From the NCBI GenBank assembly GCA_002083825.1, contig DAZV01000059.1:1-64000 (forward strand): a stretch of DNA of 64,000 bases, given 5' to 3'. The first letter of the stretch is position 1. Each line of letters starts with the position of its first letter. The notes beneath the pieces are model-generated. The model was not told the DNA's origin. It did not search any database and was given only the letters and a program-made list of their open reading frames with translations. The translations under genes and the position numbers were made by a program. Of the stretch, positions 26,676 through 34,765 are shown one piece after another. The DNA comes from Candidatus Sericytochromatia bacterium S15B-MN24 CBMW_12 (lineage in GTDB: Bacteria; Cyanobacteriota; Sericytochromatia; S15B-MN24; UBA4093).

Positions 26676-27237
26676 TTAGGGACTCTTGATCCACTCGAGG
26701 ACTTCCGCCGCGTTGCGATCGGGAGGGAAGACCGGATAGAAGACCTTGATGATCCGTCCGTTCTCCAGGATCCAAGCCATCCGCTTCATGAGCTCCTCAT
26801 CGGCTGCTCGGAAGGTCGGCAGGGGCAGGGCGCGAGTAAGGTGCAGCGACGCTATCGCTGAGCACCGGAAAGGGCACGCCTAATCGCTCGACCATCTCTG
26901 CTTGGTACTCGGTGGTTTGAGTGGACAGTCCAAACACCCGATAATCGAGTTCCTGGAACGATGCCGACAGGTCCCGATACCCACAAGTCTGGGGCGTGCA
27001 TCCTGGCGCGCCGGGGATGTCGTCCCAGTCGGCAACGAGCGATGGCTGCCCGGGGACGCCGGTCCGCGGGTAGAGGAATACCACACTTCGCCCTGGGATC
27101 TGCGATAGATCCACCTTCGTTCCATCCGTGGCGCAGAGCGCGATAGAAGGCAGCGCCAACCCGGCAAGGTGATCGCACGCCCCATCGTTCGCGGGGGCGG
27201 GGAGATTCGCGGGGAGGTTGTGGAGATCGATGATCAC
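26676..27237 (-). pseudogene. Peroxiredoxin (AhpC/TSA, Prx-like), frameshifted
   Basis: Read from a GTG at 27237, the frame gives a peroxiredoxin: LALPSIALCATDGTKVDLSQI, FLYPRTGVPG, DWDDIPGAPGCTPQTCGYRD (cysteine region), and FGLSTQTTEYQAEM. At about 26840-26850 the frame breaks just after VLSDS. The next frame continues with LHLTRALPLPTFRAADEELM and then MAWILENGRIIKVFYPVFPP to a stop at 26676. Joined, the two parts make a normal-length enzyme of about 187 residues. So this is either a recent one-base indel or a sequencing error. The intact form would reduce peroxides in the cytoplasm. Confidence 0.82.
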
Positions 27238-27623
27238 TTCCGGGTACCTCAGAAAAGCCGGTGTCAGGTTAATCTGACGTTCCCGCTGGGAGACAAAGCA
27301 TGGTGAGGTTAATGCACCTATACCCGACTCCGGCATTAGCCCCCTCACGCCCGGGCATGCGGGGCTGAGCCGATGAACAGCACGCCGTCGGCGGAGTCGG
27401 GGGCGCGCTGCTCATGAAGATAGAGTGGAAGTCTAAGAGGGCAACCATGATCAGCCCTCGGTGTTTGTTGATGATAGGTAAGGCAGGTTTACTCCCCCAT
27501 GACCACCCCCATGAAGAATGCCTACTGCGAGCGTTGGTCCCTTCCCGTTTCTCGGCTCGAGGACTTGAATCTTGCTAGGGTTTCAGTTATTGTATCCATC
27601 GTGGTTACGAATAGGGGGTCGCT
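27238..27623. other. Intergenic region between peroxiredoxin and Rrf2 genes
   Basis: 386 bp with no convincing gene. It contains the upstream part of the peroxiredoxin frame and, near the right end, an imperfect inverted repeat that may be the Rrf2 operator. Confidence 0.5.
27590..27611. promoter_or_regulatory. Candidate Rrf2 operator
   Basis: Imperfect inverted repeat TTGTATCC-(5)-GGTTACGAA, 12 bp before the Rrf2 ATG. The half-site resembles the TTGTAAC seen twice in front of the DoxX-like gene. Confidence 0.5.
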
Positions 27624-28085
27624 ATGAACAGCCGCTTCACCATGGCCGCTCACATGCTCGCAATGCTTGCCCATTCCGAACAGGCGGGGCGAGGCCCTGT
27701 GACTTCGGCCCGATTCGCCGAGAGCATCCAAACCAATCCCGTCGTCGTACGGCGGGTTCTCTCGGATCTCACGCACGCCGGGCTGGTGGTGGCCAAGTGT
27801 GGGGTAGGCGGCGGTGTGACCTTGGCCAAGAAACCAAGTAACATCACCTTGCTCGACGTCTTTTCCGCCGTCGAGGGAGGGGATGAACTTTTCGGCCGTC
27901 ATCCAGCAGGGCCCAATCCTGATTGCATGATTGGCCCCCACATCGCCGAATACCTGGCGGGAATTTCCCGCCGTGCCATGTCAGCCCTCGAGGAAAGCCT
28001 CCGCGCGGTAACCTTGGCCGAGATGTTCCAAGAACTTCTCGACCGAGTTGAGACTGGGACCGTTTGCCCGGAGAAAAGGCCATGA
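27624..28085 (+). CDS. Rrf2 family transcriptional regulator
   Basis: 153 residues. Winged helix opening with FTMAAHMLAMLAHSEQAG, recognition segment FAESIQTNPVVVRRVLSDLTHAGLV, wing KCGVGGGVTLAKKPSNITLLDVF. The three-cysteine Fe-S cluster set of IscR/NsrR is absent, as only isolated Cys residues occur (PDCMIG, KCGVGG). It is therefore of the non-cluster YwnA-like type. The gene lies 138 bp before a DoxX-like gene on the same strand, a common pairing that suggests redox or electrophile response. Confidence 0.9.
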   Translation: MNSRFTMAAHMLAMLAHSEQAGRGPVTSARFAESIQTNPVVVRRVLSDLTHAGLVVAKCGVGGGVTLAKKPSNITLLDVFSAVEGGDELFGRHPAGPNPDCMIGPHIAEYLAGISRRAMSALEESLRAVTLAEMFQELLDRVETGTVCPEKRP

Positions 28086-28101
28086 TCTGTTTTTTTACGC
28101 C

Positions 28102-28170
28102 AATTTGTAACGGCGGTGGTTGCCATTGAGCATGCCGCTCTCTTTTTTGGCCTAATTTGTAACCCGGTTA
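28102..28170 (+). promoter_or_regulatory. Pair of TTTGTAAC direct repeats before the DoxX-like gene
   Basis: AATTTGTAAC occurs at 28102-28111 and 28154-28163. The second is part of a small palindrome TAACC-c-GGTTA (28160-28170). Likely binding sites of the neighbouring Rrf2 regulator. Confidence 0.5.
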
Positions 28171-28222
28171 GTTTCGATTTCCCCCCATAGGCTCACCCTA
28201 CTTGAACAGGAGAAAAAAACGC

Positions 28223-28621
28223 ATGAACGCAAAGATCGGTTACTGGACGGTCACGGGTCTCTTTTCGCTGATGATGCTCGGATCGGCATTCGCCTACCTC
28301 ACGGGCGCCCCGCCGATTGTCGCTGCCTTCCACCATCTCGGCTACCCCGACTACTTCCGAGTCCTGCTGGGGATCGCCAAGGTGCTCGGCGCTATTGCCC
28401 TGGTACTGCCGTTCGTGCCCAGTGTGCTTCGTGAATGGGCCTATGCAGGCTTCGTGATCACCCTCGTCTCGGCGGCAATTTCCCACGTCGCCAGTGGCGA
28501 CGCGGTGGGCCAAATTGTTGGGCCCCTGGTGGCCTTGGTTCTGGTCCTTGCCTCCTACCAACTGCGCCGGCACGAGCACGCTTCGATGTCTGCCGGAACC
28601 GCGCCAACCGTGAAGGCCTAA
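28223..28621 (+). CDS. DoxX-like membrane protein
   Basis: About 132 residues with four hydrophobic helices. FSLMMLGSAFAYLTGAP, FHHLGYPDYFRVLLGIAKVLGAIAL and LREWAYAGFVITLVSAAISH are characteristic of the DoxX-like family. The ATG at 28223 has AGGAG upstream; an in-frame codon at 28202 is less likely. Members are small inner-membrane proteins linked to redox stress. Controlled probably by the upstream Rrf2 protein. Confidence 0.85.
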   Translation: MNAKIGYWTVTGLFSLMMLGSAFAYLTGAPPIVAAFHHLGYPDYFRVLLGIAKVLGAIALVLPFVPSVLREWAYAGFVITLVSAAISHVASGDAVGQIVGPLVALVLVLASYQLRRHEHASMSAGTAPTVKA

Positions 28622-28720
28622 CGCATCGCTCGTTTGGCGCCGCCTCCCTCAGCGAGACGTGGCGCCAACCTGTTGGCCTCTTGCCGGATGGTCAGTCGGT
28701 TCATGGCGACGAGGGCAAGT

Positions 28721-29125
28721 TCAGCTTGGGCTGAGGTGAACCGTCCTATCCTCATTACCTCTCGTTGCTGCGGGAATCAGTCCCCGCTTGAGTTCGATGC
28801 TGGAGATTTCCTGCGCCTTGAACTGCTCCGCGAGAAAATCCCGGATGACCGAGGGGGTCATCTTGTCGCTGCAACTGAAGATATCCACCGACGCGCAGCG
28901 ATGCTCGGGCCAGGTGTGAATCGCCAGGTGGGACTCGGCGATCACGACCACCCCGCTGATGCCATGCGGGTTGAACTGGTGAAAAACGTCGGTCACGATG
29001 GTCGCCCGGGATCGTTGAGCCGCCTCGATCAAGAGATCTCGAATCCGGTCCCGATCGTTGAGGACCTCGGCGTCACAGCCGTAGTACTCGATCAAGAGGT
29101 GCTTCCCTAGCGAGAGTTCTTCCAT
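28721..29125 (-). CDS. speD: S-adenosylmethionine decarboxylase proenzyme
   Basis: 134 residues, the short bacterial/archaeal class. It self-cleaves to form a pyruvoyl group at S65 in ESHLAIHTWPE. H70 and C85 (DIFSCSD) complete the catalytic set with the same 5- and 15-residue spacings as S63/H68/C83 of the Thermotoga enzyme. It makes decarboxylated SAM, the aminopropyl donor for spermidine. The gene lies 67 bp downstream of telA on the minus strand. An aminopropyltransferase lies 6 kb away in the adjoining plus-strand cluster, so the two probably act together. Confidence 0.94.
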   Translation of the reverse strand: MEELSLGKHLLIEYYGCDAEVLNDRDRIRDLLIEAAQRSRATIVTDVFHQFNPHGISGVVVIAESHLAIHTWPEHRCASVDIFSCSDKMTPSVIRDFLAEQFKAQEISSIELKRGLIPAATRGNEDRTVHLSPS

Positions 29126-29192
29126 GCATTCAATCCTTTGATTGGAGCGAGACGGCCACTCGGAACGTCGGGCGCGATCCGGGGCAGCGCGC

Positions 29193-30413
29193 CTACGCTC
29201 CGAGTGGCGACTCGGCGTCGATCGTGATGGCGGGATGGCGTTGGCGGGCCTGATCCAGCTTCTGGATGGCTTTTGTCGCCTCGCTCGTGACCTTGTCGAG
29301 CTCCAGGACTGTTTCCGCCATCTGGGGCAGGGCGTTCAGCCTGAACGTGGCCAGGTCGTCGATGGCGCCGTTGATGTCGGCGAATGCCGAACGCAAGGAG
29401 TCCATTCTGAGATGAGCGCTCGAGGCTTGTTTCTGAATCTGCACCCCCTGGGTCCGCAACCGAGCAGCCGTTCCGGCGATGATATCCGAGGTCGTCTTGC
29501 TGACCGCTTCGATCTTGTCGAGGACGATCTTCTGGTTGGCCAGCGCCAGGGCAACCGTGACCCCGACCTGAAGGGCCGCGACCGTGACGTTGAGCGCGCG
29601 ATCGACTCCCCTAGCCAGTTCCTTGTTGTTGCGAATGATAAGCTCGGTCGCTAGCACCCCTTGCTGATTGACGGCGAGTTGCTGCTGAAGGTCGATGAGT
29701 CGCTGTCTCAGCGGAAACAGCAGTTCCTCGCCGATGAACCGGTGACGGGGATCGCTCGGTTGGATCTCGCGTTCCAGCTGGTACTGCAGTTTCTGGTCGA
29801 TGAGCTGCCCCAAGCGGATGTTTTGCTCCAGCTTTCCGGTCATGTCGCGCATCTGTTTCTGGTCTTCGCTCAGGGTGATGTTGTCGCGAAGTAGCTGGTC
29901 CCGGCCTTGTTCCAGGGACCGAACGATGGCGGCGATCACGGTTTGGGCGCTCTCATACTTGGAGAAATAGCGCTTTATCGGAGTGCCGACCCCCGGAAGG
30001 CGTCCCAGCGTGCGGCTGAGCCACCCGGGCTCGAAGTCGAACTTGCCCGGATCGAGTTCTTCGACCTCCATCTTGAGGCTGATCAAGGCATTGGCGACGT
30101 CTCCGCCCTCCGCGCCACGGGTCGCGAGCTGCTTGATGGGTTGCTTCAGGCGATCCACCTGTTGGGCTGCCTTTTTCTGGAGGTCGACGGCCATGGTTTC
30201 GACCGCATCCCGACCTGATTGCAGCGCCGTTTCGCCTCGAACCTCCTCGCTGATGAGCAACCGGACGAAGTGATCGGCCTTGCTCTCCAGATCGGGGTCG
30301 TCACCGGCGTGGATCTGCATCGAAGCGGGATCCTTCAGGGCGAGCTCGGTCTTGACCTCCGCGACGCTGACGATTTTCAAGTGGCTTTCCGGGCCTTCGT
30401 TCTTTGGGACCAT
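29193..30413 (-). CDS. TelA/YceG-like toxic-anion resistance family protein
   Basis: 406 residues, soluble and almost entirely helical. Family signatures are the middle DPGKFDFEPGWLSRTLGRLPGVGTPIKRYFSKYESAQTVI, LRDNITLSEDQKQMRDMTGKLEQNIRLG and the C-terminal LIIRNNKELARGVDRALNVTVAALQVGVTVA (quoted in part). TelA proteins accompany tellurite-resistance and membrane-stress gene sets; the mechanism is unknown. It follows the XpaC-like gene by 16 bp, the usual partner, and precedes speD. Confidence 0.88.
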   Translation of the reverse strand: MVPKNEGPESHLKIVSVAEVKTELALKDPASMQIHAGDDPDLESKADHFVRLLISEEVRGETALQSGRDAVETMAVDLQKKAAQQVDRLKQPIKQLATRGAEGGDVANALISLKMEVEELDPGKFDFEPGWLSRTLGRLPGVGTPIKRYFSKYESAQTVIAAIVRSLEQGRDQLLRDNITLSEDQKQMRDMTGKLEQNIRLGQLIDQKLQYQLEREIQPSDPRHRFIGEELLFPLRQRLIDLQQQLAVNQQGVLATELIIRNNKELARGVDRALNVTVAALQVGVTVALALANQKIVLDKIEAVSKTTSDIIAGTAARLRTQGVQIQKQASSAHLRMDSLRSAFADINGAIDDLATFRLNALPQMAETVLELDKVTSEATKAIQKLDQARQRHPAITIDAESPLGA

Positions 30414-30429
30414 GGTTCCTCCCTCTGTT

Positions 30430-31245
30430 CTACAACGAGTACTTCTTGGCGCGTTCGGCCAGCTCCCGCAACTCGCTCATGGCGCTTTCCAGGTCGATGT
30501 TGGCCGAGTTTTTGCTGGTCTTGATAGTCGAGAGGGCCAGGTTGACGTGATCCAGTTCTGTCAAGGCCCCTTCGTTGAACGCAAGGCGGGATCGAATCCC
30601 GGTCTCGGTGGTATCCGCGATCTCCAGCCGCTCGCGCAGGCCGCTCACGATACGGCTCTCGTCCTCCGAGGGTTGGGGGCGCTGTTCGAGCTCGCGGAGC
30701 TCCTTGCGGGCATGGCGGACCATGAGCGAGTCGAGGTTGTTCAGCATGGTCGTGATGTCGGTCAAGTTGTCGAAGATCGCTTGATGAAGTTGCTCGGCTG
30801 CGGAAAGATAGCGCTGATAGGTCAGCTCGCCAATCTCGAACTTGGCTGCTAGGACGGCCCTGAACTTCTTGAACCGGTCCTCGTTCTGTTCGAACTGAGA
30901 CAGCGCCTTTTCGGCCATTGCCGGGTCGATGGCCTCCAGATACTGGCAGCGGCTCAGGGCCCGCTTTTGCATCCTCACCGCCTCCGGAACTTCCTCGGGA
31001 GACTGAGCGGCCTGCTCCGAGAGCCTTCGCACATGGCGCGTCAGGCTCGCCAGGCCCACGGTAACGGCGAGAAGCGCGACGGCCAAGGCGACCGACCTCG
31101 CACGCATGACCCACAAGGCCACCACGACCACGACCACCCCCGCCGGAACCACGACCCGAAGGGCGCGCGTCCGCTTGACGAGGGCCGGATTTTCGCCGCC
31201 CCGCCGGCCTTCGACCTCGGTGACCGAACGCTTCTCCCTACTCAT
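30430..31245 (-). CDS. XpaC-like membrane-anchored coiled-coil protein
   Basis: 271 residues. Two adjacent hydrophobic helices at about 27-66 (VVVPAGVVVVVVALWVM and SVALAVALLAVTVGLA) are followed by a long helical cytoplasmic domain, for example KKFRAVLAAKFEIGELTYQ and QLHQAIFDNLTDITTMLNN. This layout, plus the position just before telA, matches XpaC ('5-bromo-4-chloroindolyl phosphate hydrolysis' family). The family name reflects an old phenotype, not a proven enzyme activity. Divergent from the SPFH gene. Confidence 0.65.
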   Translation of the reverse strand: MSREKRSVTEVEGRRGGENPALVKRTRALRVVVPAGVVVVVVALWVMRARSVALAVALLAVTVGLASLTRHVRRLSEQAAQSPEEVPEAVRMQKRALSRCQYLEAIDPAMAEKALSQFEQNEDRFKKFRAVLAAKFEIGELTYQRYLSAAEQLHQAIFDNLTDITTMLNNLDSLMVRHARKELRELEQRPQPSEDESRIVSGLRERLEIADTTETGIRSRLAFNEGALTELDHVNLALSTIKTSKNSANIDLESAMSELRELAERAKKYSL

Positions 31246-31402
31246 CGAGCCCTACTCCTTATTCACACCAGCCGCTTCGAAACGGAGCGCGCCGGCCCGT
31301 TATCGCGAAAATACAACCCCTAGGCCCTCTCGCGAGCTTGCTATGGCAACGTGACCTGGTCTAAACTTACCCCATCAGCCGGGCGGCGGAAAGGAGTCAA
31401 GC

Positions 31403-32386
31403 GTGGGAATGTTCGATTTTATCAAAAAGCAGTTCATCGATGTCATCCAGTGGACCGAGGAGGAAAACGGCGTCCTGGCTTACCGCTTCCCCATGGTCGA
31501 CAAGGAAATCCAGAACGGCGCCCAACTGACGGTCCGCGACAGCCAGGTGGCGCTGTTCGTCAACGAGGGAGAGGTTGCCGACGTTTTCGAACCCGGTCTC
31601 CATACGCTGACGACCAAGACGTTGCCCATCCTCACCAGCCTCAACAACTGGGACAAGCTGTTCCAGTCGCCCTTCAAATCGGATGTTTACTTCTTCAGCA
31701 CTCGCGATCAGATCGATCAGCGGTGGGGCACGCCGACCCCCATCACGATTCGAGACAAGGAGTTCGGTCCGATTCGCTTGAGGGCCAACGGCACCTTTTC
31801 TTACAAGCTGAAGAATCCGAAGATCTTCTTCAAGCGCGTCAGCGGAACGCGGGAGCGGTATACCGCCGCGGAGCTCGAAGGCCAGCTGCGAGCCGCTATC
31901 CTGACGACGATGGCGTCGTTCTTCGGCACCGCGGAAGTTGGTTTCGTCGATATGGCGGGGAACCAGACCCAGTTTTCGGAGACCCTCAAGGAAGCCCTCC
32001 TCGCTCCATTCGCTGACCTGGGCCTGCAACTGCAATCATTCTACGTCCAGAGCATCTCGCTGCCCGAAGAGCTTCAGAGCCACCTCGACAAGGGGGCTTC
32101 GATGAGGATGGTCGGGGATCTCAAGAAATATGCGCAGTTCCAGGGCGCGGACAGCCTTGCCGCCGCCGCCTCGAACCCTTCCGGCGCGGCAGGCATCGGC
32201 GCGGGGATGGCTGCCGGCATGGCCATGGGGCAATCCCTGACCGGCGCCTTTTCCGCCGGGGGGAGCGACAACGCCGAGGATCCCCTGGTGACGCTGGAAA
32301 AGCTTCATGGCTTGATGACCAAGGGAATCCTGTCGCAAGCTGAATTCGATGCCAAGAAGGCGGAATTGCTCAAGAAGATCACCTGA
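31403..32386 (+). CDS. SPFH-domain protein (YdjI-like) with C-terminal SHOCT-like motif
   Basis: 327 residues. The opening MGMFDFIKKQFIDVIQWTE and VRDSQVALFVNEGEVADVFEPG are typical of the 'virion core protein-like' SPFH group. The SPFH core runs to about residue 230. A Gly/Ala-rich linker follows (ASNPSGAAGIGAGMAAGMA), then a short C-terminal LEKLHGLMTKGILSQAEFDAKK, a SHOCT-type helix pair. Related YdjI proteins recruit membrane-stress partners at the cytoplasmic membrane. It starts a tight plus-strand run of seven genes and is divergent from xpaC-telA-speD. Confidence 0.88.
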   Translation: MGMFDFIKKQFIDVIQWTEEENGVLAYRFPMVDKEIQNGAQLTVRDSQVALFVNEGEVADVFEPGLHTLTTKTLPILTSLNNWDKLFQSPFKSDVYFFSTRDQIDQRWGTPTPITIRDKEFGPIRLRANGTFSYKLKNPKIFFKRVSGTRERYTAAELEGQLRAAILTTMASFFGTAEVGFVDMAGNQTQFSETLKEALLAPFADLGLQLQSFYVQSISLPEELQSHLDKGASMRMVGDLKKYAQFQGADSLAAAASNPSGAAGIGAGMAAGMAMGQSLTGAFSAGGSDNAEDPLVTLEKLHGLMTKGILSQAEFDAKKAELLKKIT

Positions 32387-32389
32387 TCG

Positions 32390-33019
32390 ATGAAGCTCGG
32401 ATGTCCTGCGTGTGGCGCAGAAGTAGACTTCAAGTCCCGTTCCGCCGTCTTTGCCGTCTGTTCGTACTGCAACTCGGCGCTCGTCAGGCATGACGTGGAT
32501 CTCGAAGCCATCGGCAAGATGGCCGAGCTTCCGCCGGACATGAGCCCGTTCCAGGTCGGGACGCGCGGCAGGTTCGAAGGAAAAGCCTTCGAACTCGTCG
32601 GGCGTCTCAAGATCGCCTGGGCGGATGGGACCTGGAACGAGTGGTATGCCCTTTTCGACGACGGTCGAGAGGGGTGGCTGGCGGAAGCCCAGGGCTTCTA
32701 CATGATGAGTTTCCCGCAGCCCCAGCCCGAACCCCTTCCCGCCGCGGAGAGCCTCGCGGTGGGCATGCGGGTCATGGTGAGGCCCCGCCTGAAGTTCGAG
32801 GTGGACGACATCAGGAAGGCGGTTTGTGTCGGCAGCGAGGGCGAACTCCCCTTCCCCGCGCCCAAGGGACGCGAGAGCCTCAGCGTGGACCTCAGCGGCC
32901 CCGAGGCGGCGTTTGCCAATCTCGAGTACGCTACCGACGGCATCCGACTCTTTTCGGGCAAGTACGTCGAATTCGACGAGCTGCAGCTTTCAAACTTGAG
33001 AGAACTCGATGGCTGGTAA
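32390..33019 (+). CDS. DUF4178 protein with N-terminal zinc ribbon (first copy)
   Basis: 209 residues. A CPACG…CSYC zinc ribbon occupies residues 3-25. A beta-rich DUF4178 domain follows: LPPDMSPFQVGTRGRFEGKAFELVGRL, WNEWYALFDDGREGWLAEAQG. No membrane segment. It starts 3 bp after the SPFH stop and overlaps the next gene by 11 bp. DUF4178 genes commonly sit with SPFH, DUF350 and polyamine genes. Function unknown, perhaps a cytoplasmic adaptor. Confidence 0.85.
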   Translation: MKLGCPACGAEVDFKSRSAVFAVCSYCNSALVRHDVDLEAIGKMAELPPDMSPFQVGTRGRFEGKAFELVGRLKIAWADGTWNEWYALFDDGREGWLAEAQGFYMMSFPQPQPEPLPAAESLAVGMRVMVRPRLKFEVDDIRKAVCVGSEGELPFPAPKGRESLSVDLSGPEAAFANLEYATDGIRLFSGKYVEFDELQLSNLRELDGW

Positions 33020-34316
33020 TCCCTCCGACCTTCCACGGAAGAAGGCGTCTCCCAAGGTCTTCGACTGCGCCAACTGCGGGGCGGGCATACCTCTGCGCGC
33101 CATCGGGCATACCGTCACCGTCGCATGCCCCTCTTGCGGCTCCGTGATCGATGCCACCAACGAGAACTACCGGGTCATCAGCACGGTCGAAAAGAAAAAG
33201 ACCCTCAAACCGCTGATTCCCCTGGGAACGCGTGGCAAGCTCCATGGCCTGACCTGGGAAGTGATCGGCTTCATGCAGCGGACCGATGCTCAGGGCCACT
33301 ACCCCTGGAAGGAGTACCTGCTCTTCAACCCGTACCATGGGTTCAGGTGGCTCACCGAAGCGGATGGGCACTGGAACTTCGTCCGGATGACCAAGGAGAA
33401 GCCGTCCCTGGACCATGCCAACGCCGCCACCTTTCATGGGGAGACCTATCGGCTCTTCCATCGGGGCCACGGCAAGGTCGCGTACGTGCTGGGAGAGTTC
33501 TACTGGAGGGTGAAGGTCGGCGAGACGGTCGCCGTCGAAGACTACATCTCTCCGCCGCGGATCCTGTCCTTGGAGAAGAACGAGCAGGAGGCCGCCTGGT
33601 CGCTCGGTGAATATCTCGACTCCGACGCCGTGAAGGCGGCCTTCGGGATCAAAGGCTCCATGCCGATTCAAGCGGGAGTCGCCCCCAATCAACGCTCGAC
33701 CCTGCGCGAGATCCGGCCCCAGATCAACCTCTTGGCAGGCATCTTCATCGGAGTCGTCGTCGCGATCCAATTCTATTCCTTGTTCACGGCGCGGAACCAA
33801 GAGATCTTCAGGTACTCCTATGCCTACTCGGCAAGCGAGTCAGAGCGGATCATCGTGACTCCACCCTTCGAGGTGACGGGCCGGCTCTCGAACCTGCAGG
33901 TCCATCTCGAATCGCCGGTCGACAACAACTGGCTCTTCCTGGAGGCAGGCCTCGTGAACGACAGGACGGGTAAGAGGATTGGGTTCACCCAGGGCGTCGA
34001 GTATTACCATGGCTACGACAGCGACGGGAGCTGGAGAGAAGGCAGCCGGTCGAGCAGCAAGGTCCTGGCCCCGATCCCCGCAGGCACCTATCGCCTCGTC
34101 GTCCAGGTCGCGGACTCCACGCTGCCGGCAGGTCATCCCTTCACCCTCAGCGTTCGACGGGGAGTTCCTCGGTGGCCTAACTTCTTTTGGGCCGTCGCGC
34201 TGCTCGGCCTCGGCCCGCTCTGGCTCTGGTGGCGGGATCGGAGCTTCGAGATGGCGCGCTGGTCGACCAGCGATTATTCCCCCTATCCGTCGAGCGATGA
34301 CGATGACGAGGACTAG
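33009..34316 (+). CDS. DUF4178 protein with zinc ribbon and membrane anchor (second copy)
   Basis: 435 residues. Zinc ribbon CANCG…CPSCG at about residues 18-40, then DUF4178 (LIPLGTRGKLHGLTWEVIGFMQ, YHGFRWLTEADGHWNFV). A hydrophobic helix lies at about 240-260 (INLLAGIFIGVVVAIQFYSLF), an extracytoplasmic beta domain at 265-385 (IIVTPPFEVTGRLSNLQVHLE), and a second helix near 390-410. The C-terminus is acidic (SSDDDDED). It is a membrane-spanning version of the previous gene's protein, suggesting sensing across the membrane (inference). Confidence 0.85.
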   Translation: MAGNPSDLPRKKASPKVFDCANCGAGIPLRAIGHTVTVACPSCGSVIDATNENYRVISTVEKKKTLKPLIPLGTRGKLHGLTWEVIGFMQRTDAQGHYPWKEYLLFNPYHGFRWLTEADGHWNFVRMTKEKPSLDHANAATFHGETYRLFHRGHGKVAYVLGEFYWRVKVGETVAVEDYISPPRILSLEKNEQEAAWSLGEYLDSDAVKAAFGIKGSMPIQAGVAPNQRSTLREIRPQINLLAGIFIGVVVAIQFYSLFTARNQEIFRYSYAYSASESERIIVTPPFEVTGRLSNLQVHLESPVDNNWLFLEAGLVNDRTGKRIGFTQGVEYYHGYDSDGSWREGSRSSSKVLAPIPAGTYRLVVQVADSTLPAGHPFTLSVRRGVPRWPNFFWAVALLGLGPLWLWWRDRSFEMARWSTSDYSPYPSSDDDDED

Positions 34317-34344
34317 CGGTTAGCTATCGGAAAAGGATTCGAAC

Positions 34345-34482
34345 GTGGTAAAGGGCTATGTGATTTTCGGTATCGCGATCTGTCTCCTGATGGCCTACGC
34401 GAACTCCGTGGGCTGGGCAGTCGGCGACTCCACCGCTCCGGCCACGCGGGGTTCCGCGGTCCGTGGCGTTTACCACAAGTAG
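34345..34482 (+). CDS. 45-residue single-span membrane peptide
   Basis: Starts with GTG at 34345 after AAAAGGA seven bases upstream and ends with TAG at 34480. One hydrophobic helix (YVIFGIAICLLMAYANSVGW) is followed by a short Ser/Thr/Gly tail with several basic residues ending RGVYHK. It lies 28 bp after the second DUF4178 gene and 47 bp before DUF350, so it belongs to the same transcript. Small membrane peptides at this place in DUF4178/DUF350 loci are, from memory, recurrent. Function unknown; a regulator or a substrate for modification of its tail are possibilities. Confidence 0.65.
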   Translation: MVKGYVIFGIAICLLMAYANSVGWAVGDSTAPATRGSAVRGVYHK

Positions 34483-34529
34483 AGCAGGCAGCAACGTAAC
34501 GTCTTTCATGGCTGAATAAGGAGCGAAGA

Positions 34530-34748
34530 ATGGACCAGCTGATCAATCTGAAGTACGTGTTGGGGGCGATCGTCTTTTCCGCCATCGGGCTTGCAGTCTA
34601 TGCCCTGGGAATCCTGGTCCTCGACCGGTTGATTCCAGGTCACTTGTGGAAGGAGATCTTCGAGGAGCACAACACCGCCCTGGCCATCATCATCGGGGCG
34701 GTTTCGATCGGGATTGCGATCATCATCGCCTCGGCCATCCATGGTTAG
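34530..34748 (+). CDS. DUF350 membrane protein
   Basis: 72 residues with two hydrophobic helices. The pattern LKYVLGAIVFSAIGLAVYALG, EEHNTALAIIIGAVSIGIAIIIASAI with the central EEHNTA is diagnostic of DUF350 (YjfL-like). AAGGAG precedes the ATG. DUF350 proteins accompany polyamine and PspA-type genes in many bacteria. A membrane channel or scaffold role is only guessed. The aminopropyltransferase gene starts 17 bp later. Confidence 0.88.
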   Translation: MDQLINLKYVLGAIVFSAIGLAVYALGILVLDRLIPGHLWKEIFEEHNTALAIIIGAVSIGIAIIIASAIHG

Positions 34749-34765
34749 TCTTCGGACCTGCTAGC

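Noticed and set aside
26527..26775. 82-residue minus-strand frame
   Set aside because: Overlaps the tail of the frameshifted peroxiredoxin in another frame and shows no family features.
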